Shown: positions 59,003 to 64,000 of the stretch, piece by piece
How positions within the stretch are numbered: position 1 is the first letter of the stretch
Layout of the letters: every line of letters starts with the position of its first letter
DNA from: Tumebacillus flagellatus
GTDB taxonomy: Bacteria > Bacillota > Bacilli > Tumebacillales > Tumebacillaceae
Assembly: GCF_000714935.1 (NCBI RefSeq)
Contig: NZ_JMIR01000004.1
Span: forward strand, 62,001 to 126,000
DNA: 64,000 nucleotides
Direction of reading: 5' to 3'
Notes under the pieces: generated by a model
The model's input: only the letters and a program-made list of their open reading frames with translations
Databases searched by the model: none
Told to the model about the DNA's origin: nothing
Made by a program: the position numbers and the translations under genes

Positions 59003-61537
59003 TTGGGCAAGAAAATCTTGCGCAGCTTGCTGATCGCCTTTTTCATAACGGCGATCTCGGTGATTTTGATCGGATGCAGCATTGCGCTTCCGACGTTCGA
59101 TCCATCAAAGCTTGAACTCGAGTATAAAACGACCCAAATCTATGACAAAAACGACCAAGAGATCATGTCGTTCCAAGCCCAACCGGGGGAACACGCGGCG
59201 CTTAACGAAGTGCCGAAGTGGGTCTCTGACGGAGTTGTTGCCGTCGAGGACAGCCGTTTCTACGATCACAACGGCATCGACTTCCGCTCGATTGGCCGGG
59301 CGATCTGGAAAGACATCCTGACCGGCTCCGCAGCGGAGGGCGGTTCGACCCTGACGCAACAGTTGGCGAAGAACGTCTACTTGACGCAGGATAAGACGCT
59401 TTCCCGGAAAGTTAAGGAAGTCTATCTCGCTGCACAGATTGAGCGAAACTATTCCAAGGAAGACATCTTGGAGATGTATCTGAACCGCGTCTACTTCGGT
59501 CACGGCGCGACCGGGATCAAGATGGCGGCGGAAGTCTACTTCGGCAAGGGCGACGACATGAAGGACCTGTCGCTCAGCGAATGCGCCCTGCTCGCGGGGC
59601 TGCCGAACGCGCCGTCCGCGTATGACCCGTACAACGACCAGAACGTCGAAGCGGCGATCAAGCGCCGCAACATCGTGCTGGACGCGATGGCGAAGAACGG
59701 CTACATCACGCAAGACGAAGCCGATAAAGCCAAGCAAGACAAACTCGTCTTGAAACAAGGCAAGAACATCAAGGGTGCGATGGACAACGTCCAATACCCG
59801 TACTATTTGGACTACATCCTGGAAGAAGCGGAAACGAAGCTCGACATCCCGGCGGAACAGATTCTGCGCGGCGGGGTGAAGGTCTACACGAACCTCGATC
59901 CGAAATTCCAGCAAGCGCTGGAGAAAAACTACCAAAACGCGAGCAACTTCCCGAACAACGCTGCCGACGGCACGATCGTCCAAGGCGCTTCGGTCGTCGT
60001 TGATCCGAAGACCGGCGGGATTGCTGCGATCGTCGGCGGACGCGAGTCCAACGATGAACATGCACTGCGCGGGTTTAACCGGGCGAGCATGGCGAAAGTC
60101 CGTCCGGGCTCGTCGTTCAAACCGATCGTCGACTATGCGCCGGCGATCGACACCGGGTTTAAAACGTCCACGTCGCCGCTCAACAACAAGCGCGACACGC
60201 ACTTCGGCTCGTATGCGCCGAAGAACTGGAAGGATTACTACACCGATACGGTTCCGATGTATGAAGCGATCCGCGAGTCGTGGAACGTTCCGGCTGCCTC
60301 CTTGCTCTATGAAATGGGCATCGACGTCGGCTACAAGTACGCGACGCAAAACTTCGGCATCCCGCTCGATAAGGAAGACCAAAACAAACTCTCGATCGCG
60401 CTGGGCGACGTGGAGGTTTCTCCGCTCGACCTCGCGGGCGCGTACACCGCGTTTGTGCCGGACAACAACGGACAGCGCGTGACGCCGTATGCGATTCGAT
60501 CCATCAAAAACGACGGCGGCACGGAGATCGCTTCGATCAAAACGCAAAAGCACGACGCGATCAAACCGGAAACCGCAAAAGTCATGACCAAGATGATGAA
60601 GCTCGTCGTCGATTCCGGCACGGGTACCGCCGCGCAAATCAGCGGCCGCGACGTGGCGGGCAAGACCGGGACCACGGAGATGGAAGGCACGTCCGGGAAC
60701 CGCGACGCCTGGTTTGCCGGGTACACCAGCGACTACGTGATGGTGACGTGGATGGGCTTTGACAAGTCCGACCAACAGCACTATCTGCGCCAAGGCTCGG
60801 AATTGCCGGCGGCGATGTTCTCGAAAGTCATGTCGGCAGGTTTGGCCGGCACGAAATCGAAGGGCTTCGACACCAACGTCCAAGAGAAAGCGCCGACGGA
60901 CGACAAGGACAAAACCAAAGACCAACCGAAGGAATCCGACACGATCGTCAACGACCTCTCCGCTGCGTTTGACGGCAAGTCTGTGCAAGTCAACTGGTCG
61001 TCCGTCAAGGCGGAGGGCGTGCAATACTTCCTCTACCGGGCGGACAAAAACCCGGACGGCACCGCGGTGAATTCGATTCCGCTTGGACAATACACCAAGC
61101 CGGGCTACACCGACGGAAGCGTCACGCCGGGCAAGTCGTACTGGTACAGCGTCGTCGTTTGGAAAGACGGTCAAGAGCTTTCCAAATCGAACTTCGCGAG
61201 CGTCGCGATTCCGGGCGGCGAAACGCAAAAGCCGAAAGACCCGAACCAGCCGACGCAACCGGGCGCCGGCGGTCCAACGCAGCCGGGAACGGGCAACGGC
61301 ACGGGAGGCGGAACGGGAACGACGCAAGGCAACGGCGGCACGACCCAGCCGACCAACCCGACGCAACCGAGCAATCCGGGCACGGGCGGCACACAGCCTC
61401 CGGGCGGAACGGACGGCGACACGGGAGGCACGTTGCCGCAACCGGGCACCGGGACGACACCGGGGACCGGAGGCGGCGCAACGCAGCCGGGAACCGGCGG
61501 TCAACCGTCGATCCCGCTTCCTCCGCCGAAGCAGTAA
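59003..61537 (+). CDS. class A penicillin-binding protein (PBP1-type)
   Basis: 844 residues. One membrane anchor (about 8-30) ends near a Cys (LIGCSIALP). A glycosyltransferase-51 domain follows ([35 protein letters not shown]). The transpeptidase has SxxK in GSSFKP, SxN in SWNVPA and KTG in AGKTGTTE. A fibronectin-III-like module (about 650-730) and a long Gly/Pro/Thr/Gln tail come last. It polymerises and crosslinks peptidoglycan. TTG 59003 has GAGGTGAT 4-10 bp upstream; GTG 58994 lies in that site. The low-complexity tail is unusual in length. Confidence 0.93.
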   Translation: MGKKILRSLLIAFFITAISVILIGCSIALPTFDPSKLELEYKTTQIYDKNDQEIMSFQAQPGEHAALNEVPKWVSDGVVAVEDSRFYDHNGIDFRSIGRAIWKDILTGSAAEGGSTLTQQLAKNVYLTQDKTLSRKVKEVYLAAQIERNYSKEDILEMYLNRVYFGHGATGIKMAAEVYFGKGDDMKDLSLSECALLAGLPNAPSAYDPYNDQNVEAAIKRRNIVLDAMAKNGYITQDEADKAKQDKLVLKQGKNIKGAMDNVQYPYYLDYILEEAETKLDIPAEQILRGGVKVYTNLDPKFQQALEKNYQNASNFPNNAADGTIVQGASVVVDPKTGGIAAIVGGRESNDEHALRGFNRASMAKVRPGSSFKPIVDYAPAIDTGFKTSTSPLNNKRDTHFGSYAPKNWKDYYTDTVPMYEAIRESWNVPAASLLYEMGIDVGYKYATQNFGIPLDKEDQNKLSIALGDVEVSPLDLAGAYTAFVPDNNGQRVTPYAIRSIKNDGGTEIASIKTQKHDAIKPETAKVMTKMMKLVVDSGTGTAAQISGRDVAGKTGTTEMEGTSGNRDAWFAGYTSDYVMVTWMGFDKSDQQHYLRQGSELPAAMFSKVMSAGLAGTKSKGFDTNVQEKAPTDDKDKTKDQPKESDTIVNDLSAAFDGKSVQVNWSSVKAEGVQYFLYRADKNPDGTAVNSIPLGQYTKPGYTDGSVTPGKSYWYSVVVWKDGQELSKSNFASVAIPGGETQKPKDPNQPTQPGAGGPTQPGTGNGTGGGTGTTQGNGGTTQPTNPTQPSNPGTGGTQPPGGTDGDTGGTLPQPGTGTTPGTGGGATQPGTGGQPSIPLPPPKQ

Positions 61538-61561
61538 ACGTAAGCAGCAGTTCTGTGATGC

Positions 61562-61598
61562 AAAAATCCTCTGCCCGCTCGCGGCAGGGGATTTTTTT
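61562..61598 (+). terminator. Terminator after the PBP gene
   Basis: AAAAATCCTCTGCC and GGCAGGGGATTTTTTT arms. Confidence 0.88.
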
Positions 61599-61662
61599 CA
61601 GGAAGTTTGGGATTCGGAGCGTGAGATTTTGTAAGATTGGACACGCTTTTAAAGTGCAACAT

Positions 61663-61731
61663 TTGACAAAGGCTAGCTTTCTAGCTATAGTAATTCTAGT
61701 TTTTGATAATATTGTAGAGGTTTTGTATAGT
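61663..61731 (+). promoter_or_regulatory. Two tandem sigma-A promoters for folE
   Basis: P1: TTGACA 61663-61668 and TATAGT 61686-61691. P2: TTGATA 61703-61708 and TATAGT 61726-61731. Both have exact 17-bp spacers. A GCTAG-rich dyad lies between them (61671-61685). Confidence 0.7.
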
Positions 61732-61770
61732 CTGATTCAGGTCAGATTTTCGATAGGAGGTTTTCAACAG

Positions 61771-62337
61771 ATGAAGGAAGTCAATCTCGGTCAAATAGAG
61801 GAAGCTGTGCGTATGATTCTGGCAGCGGTCGGGGAAGACCCGAACCGCGAAGGCTTGCTCGATACGCCGAAGCGTGTGGCGAAGATGTACGCGGAAGTGT
61901 TCGAGGGGCTCGGCAAGAACCCGGAGGACGAACTCACCGCGCTGTTTAACGAAATGCACGAAGAGGTCGTCATCGTGAAAGACATTCCGTTCTTCTCGAT
62001 GTGCGAACATCATCTCGTGCCGTTCTACGGCAAAGCGCACGTCGCCTACATCCCGCGCGGCGGGCGTGTCACCGGCCTCTCCAAGCTCGCGCGCGTCGTG
62101 GAAACGGTCGCTCGCCAACCGCAGCTTCAAGAGCGCATCACCGCGACGATCGCCGACACGCTCGTCAACAAAATCCAGCCGCACGGCGTGGCAGTCATCG
62201 TGGAAGCAGAGCACATGTGCATGACGATGCGCGGCGTGAAGAAGCCGGGCGCGTCGACGATCACCACCGCCGTTCGCGGTCTCTATCACGAAGATCCGCA
62301 AGCACGCGCCGAAGTGTTCTCTCTGATGCGCGGGTAA
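61771..62337 (+). CDS. folE: GTP cyclohydrolase I
   Basis: 188 residues. Converts GTP to 7,8-dihydroneopterin triphosphate, first step of folate and queuosine-type precursors. Zinc ligands Cys78 and His81 in [12 protein letters not shown] and Cys150 in [14 protein letters not shown] are all present, so it is the FolE1 type. ATG 61771 follows AGGAGG. A longer frame starting at 61159 is a shadow of the PBP tail. Confidence 0.95.
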   Translation: MKEVNLGQIEEAVRMILAAVGEDPNREGLLDTPKRVAKMYAEVFEGLGKNPEDELTALFNEMHEEVVIVKDIPFFSMCEHHLVPFYGKAHVAYIPRGGRVTGLSKLARVVETVARQPQLQERITATIADTLVNKIQPHGVAVIVEAEHMCMTMRGVKKPGASTITTAVRGLYHEDPQARAEVFSLMRG

Positions 62338-62356
62338 TCAATGACAAATGACGAAG

Positions 62357-62384
62357 GGACGCCCGCGCAGGGCGTCCTTTTTTG
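62357..62384 (+). terminator. Terminator after folE
   Basis: GGACGCCC-GCGCA-GGGCGTCC followed by TTTTTTG. Confidence 0.88.
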
Positions 62385-62424
62385 TTTGGGATATGGTACG
62401 ATTGGATAGAGGAGGTTGATGGAG

Positions 62425-63378
62425 ATGAAACAACGATTGCTGGAGTTGCTCGGGGTGGAGTTCCCGATCATCGAAGGCGGTATGGCGTACATAGGAGACG
62501 GGCGGCTCGCCGCTGCCGTTTCCAACGCAGGCGCGTTCGGCCAAGTCGGTTCGGCGGGACGAACGCTTCAAGACTTTGAGAAGCAGATTCAGATCGCCAT
62601 CGAGAGCACGAACAAACCGGTTGGCGTCAATTTGCCGATCGGCGAGCACAGCGACCCGCGCGAACGGGTGGAGATGATTTTGAAATACAAGCAACACCTG
62701 CGCGCCGTCTCGATTTCGGCGGGCAACCCGCGCCCGTTCATTCCCGTCTTCCAAGAAGCGGGTCTTCCGGTGATGGTTGTGATCTCCACGGCGATGCACG
62801 CGCAAAAAGCGGAAGCCGCCGGAGCGGACATCTTGATCGCGGAAGGTTTTGAAGCAGGCGGTCACAACGGCCCGTCGGAAGTGACGACGTTCGCGTTGAT
62901 TCCGCAGGCGGCAAGCGCCGTCAACGTGCCGGTCATCGCGGCGGGAGGCGTTGCGGACGGACGAGGTCTCGCCGCAGCGCTCGCGCTTGGCGCCGCGGGC
63001 GTGCAACTGGGCACCCGTTTGGCGGCGACCGTGGAGTCGCCCGCGCACGAGCAGTACAAACAAGCGCTGGTCGCCGCCCGCGCCGAAGACACCACGATGA
63101 TTGAGCGCAGTGTCGGCCGCGTCACCCGCGTGCTGAAATCGCCGTATGTGGCGGAAGTGCTGGCGTTCGAGCGCACCCAACCGTCGCCGGACGAACTCTA
63201 CCCGTTTATCAAGGGCGAGAAAAACAGCATCGGCGCGCTCCAAGGCGACCTGCAGCACGGCTTTGCGTACGGTGGTCAAGGCGTCGGCTTGATCCATTCG
63301 ATCCCGACCGTGGAGGACGTGATTTCCTCGATGGTCGAAGAAGCCCGCCGCACCTTGCAAAACCTGCCGACGCTCTAA
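62425..63378 (+). CDS. nitronate monooxygenase (NPD family)
   Basis: 317 residues, TIM-barrel flavoprotein. EFPIIEGGMAYIGDGRLAAAVSNAG, the FMN/His motif EGFEAGGHNGPSEVTTFALIP and AAGGVADGRG plus GAAGVQLGTRLAAT are family signatures. It oxidises propionate-3-nitronate; some members are FabK-type enoyl reductases, which I cannot exclude. ATG 62425 lies 9 bp after GAGGAGG. Confidence 0.88.
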   Translation: MKQRLLELLGVEFPIIEGGMAYIGDGRLAAAVSNAGAFGQVGSAGRTLQDFEKQIQIAIESTNKPVGVNLPIGEHSDPRERVEMILKYKQHLRAVSISAGNPRPFIPVFQEAGLPVMVVISTAMHAQKAEAAGADILIAEGFEAGGHNGPSEVTTFALIPQAASAVNVPVIAAGGVADGRGLAAALALGAAGVQLGTRLAATVESPAHEQYKQALVAARAEDTTMIERSVGRVTRVLKSPYVAEVLAFERTQPSPDELYPFIKGEKNSIGALQGDLQHGFAYGGQGVGLIHSIPTVEDVISSMVEEARRTLQNLPTL

Positions 63379-63381
63379 AAA

Positions 63382-63423
63382 ACGAAAGAAAGCCCCGCGG
63401 ACTCAGGTGAGTTTCAGCGGGGC
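63382..63423 (-). terminator. Terminator for the metallophosphoesterase gene
   Basis: GCCCCGC and GCGGGGC arms. On the minus strand the stem runs into TTTCTTTCG. The stop codon lies inside the hairpin. Confidence 0.65.
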
Positions 63424-64000
63424 AAAATCAAGATAATCGCAAGCGACCAGTCGGTATTCGATTCCGTCGTGCATGCCTTCCAACGCGCCTTTGTGTCCCT
63501 CCGAGCCGTGCAGATGGCCGTAGACGACTTTCTCGACAGGGTATTGGCGCAGGACATCGAGGAACCCGGTTTCTTGGTGCTTTTCGTTGGTCGGCGGGTA
63601 GTGCAGCATCACCCAGATGCGTGTCGCGCCGTGCTTCATCGCATGGTCGAGCGACAGTTTCAGCCGGCCCACTTCGCGCTCGTAGACGGTGCGGTCATGC
63701 TCGTCAAACGAGTAGGCGCCGGGGCAGTCCCAACCGCGTGTGGCGGCGAACGTGATGTCGCCGATGGTGATCGAGTCGTTTTGCAGCACTTGAATCGACG
63801 GGTCCAGCGCTTTGCGGACTTTGGAGACGGTCGACCACCAATAATCGTGGTTGCCGCGAATCATCAGTTTGCGGCCGGGCAGAGACGCGATGTAGTCGAG
63901 GTCAAGCTTGGCTTCCTCGATCGACATCGCCCACGAGATATCGCCGGGCAGCAGCACGAGGTCGTCCGAAGTGACCAGGCGCTCCCAGTTGGCGCGAATC
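63403..64000 (-). CDS. metallophosphoesterase, 5-prime part outside the window
   Basis: Open on the minus strand to the window edge, so the N-terminus (with the first metal-binding Asp/His motif) is missing. The visible ~198 residues have GDISWAM, RGNHDYWW (the GNHD/E metal motif), LHYPPTNEKH and VYGHLHG, the calcineurin-like core. The family of predicted phosphohydrolases acts on unknown substrates. A start at 63957 is only an internal Met; codons such as WERLVTSDD continue upstream. Confidence 0.85.
   Translation of the reverse strand, partial: IRANWERLVTSDDLVLLPGDISWAMSIEEAKLDLDYIASLPGRKLMIRGNHDYWWSTVSKVRKALDPSIQVLQNDSITIGDITFAATRGWDCPGAYSFDEHDRTVYEREVGRLKLSLDHAMKHGATRIWVMLHYPPTNEKHQETGFLDVLRQYPVEKVVYGHLHGSEGHKGALEGMHDGIEYRLVACDYLDFAPLKLT

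Noticed and set aside
59105-61504. 799-codon minus-strand ORF opposite the PBP gene
   Set aside because: Composition (Arg, Val, Asp-rich without domains) and full overlap with a clear PBP show it is antisense noise.
1-64000. tRNA, rRNA, CRISPR arrays, transposons
   Set aside because: No cloverleaf, rRNA segment, spaced repeat array, transposase or integrase was seen on either strand.

Overview
The window is a stretch of bacterial chromosome, most likely from a Bacillota member near Tumebacillus/Alicyclobacillaceae. That placement is inferred from strong AGGAGG ribosome sites, frequent TTG/GTG starts, many T-tailed terminators, SLH-domain surface proteins, a YuzB-type DUF1450 protein, moderately high GC and several sporeformer-type families. 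I see no rRNA, tRNA, CRISPR array, transposase or integrase.

Layout. 1-5.8 kb: leucyl aminopeptidase, two small genes, glycerol-3-phosphate dehydrogenase, and an SLH-anchored phosphodiester glycosidase. 5.8-10.1 kb: a visibly AT-richer three-gene cassette (EVE-like/McrB-like ATPase, DUF2357/PD-(D/E)XK nuclease, small third gene) bounded by two identical 37-bp terminator copies. 10.1-13.6 kb: a frameshifted cupin gene, an HTH-TPR receptor overlapping a secreted precursor with three tandem copies of the same peptide (a putative peptide quorum-sensing pair), and a second HTH-TPR regulator. 13.7-20.3 kb: SLH protein, AlkA, a free-standing 40-residue FxLD-type lanthipeptide-like precursor with its own promoter and terminator, GNAT, DUF2797, DUF1450, and a third HTH-TPR regulator. 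20.3-27.9 kb: signal peptidase I, small lipoprotein, oxidoreductase, CbiX-like chelatase, IscX, zinc-ribbon proteins, a second leucyl aminopeptidase, NicO metal transporter and an HtrA-like protease.

28-37.2 kb holds the most striking locus, a RiPP biosynthesis operon. In order it encodes a radical SAM/SPASM maturase, an acyl-carrier-like protein, a 29-residue Cys-rich precursor ending in Cys, an internal terminator, a cytoplasmic subtilase fused to a DUF1611-like P-loop domain, an EpiD/LanD-like flavoprotein decarboxylase, and two ABC exporters. A BtrH-like protein precedes it, and a TldD/TldE protease pair lies about 2 kb downstream. The set suggests ribosomal synthesis, radical modification of the peptide, oxidative decarboxylation of the C-terminal Cys, leader removal and export.

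37-64 kb is mostly housekeeping: 2H phosphoesterase, orphan histidine kinase, TldD/E, MFS and EamA transporters, glutamate synthase large subunit, Nth, DNA methylase-like protein, NlpC/P60 hydrolase, CysK-rhodanese-SDR, an ABC-F protein preceded by a leader peptide and attenuator-like hairpin, a cold shock protein, PBP1, FolE, nitronate monooxygenase, and a metallophosphoesterase cut by the window end. Start sites were chosen by ribosome-binding-site spacing and several differ from the longest open frame. All family calls are from reading the translated sequence; no database search was run.
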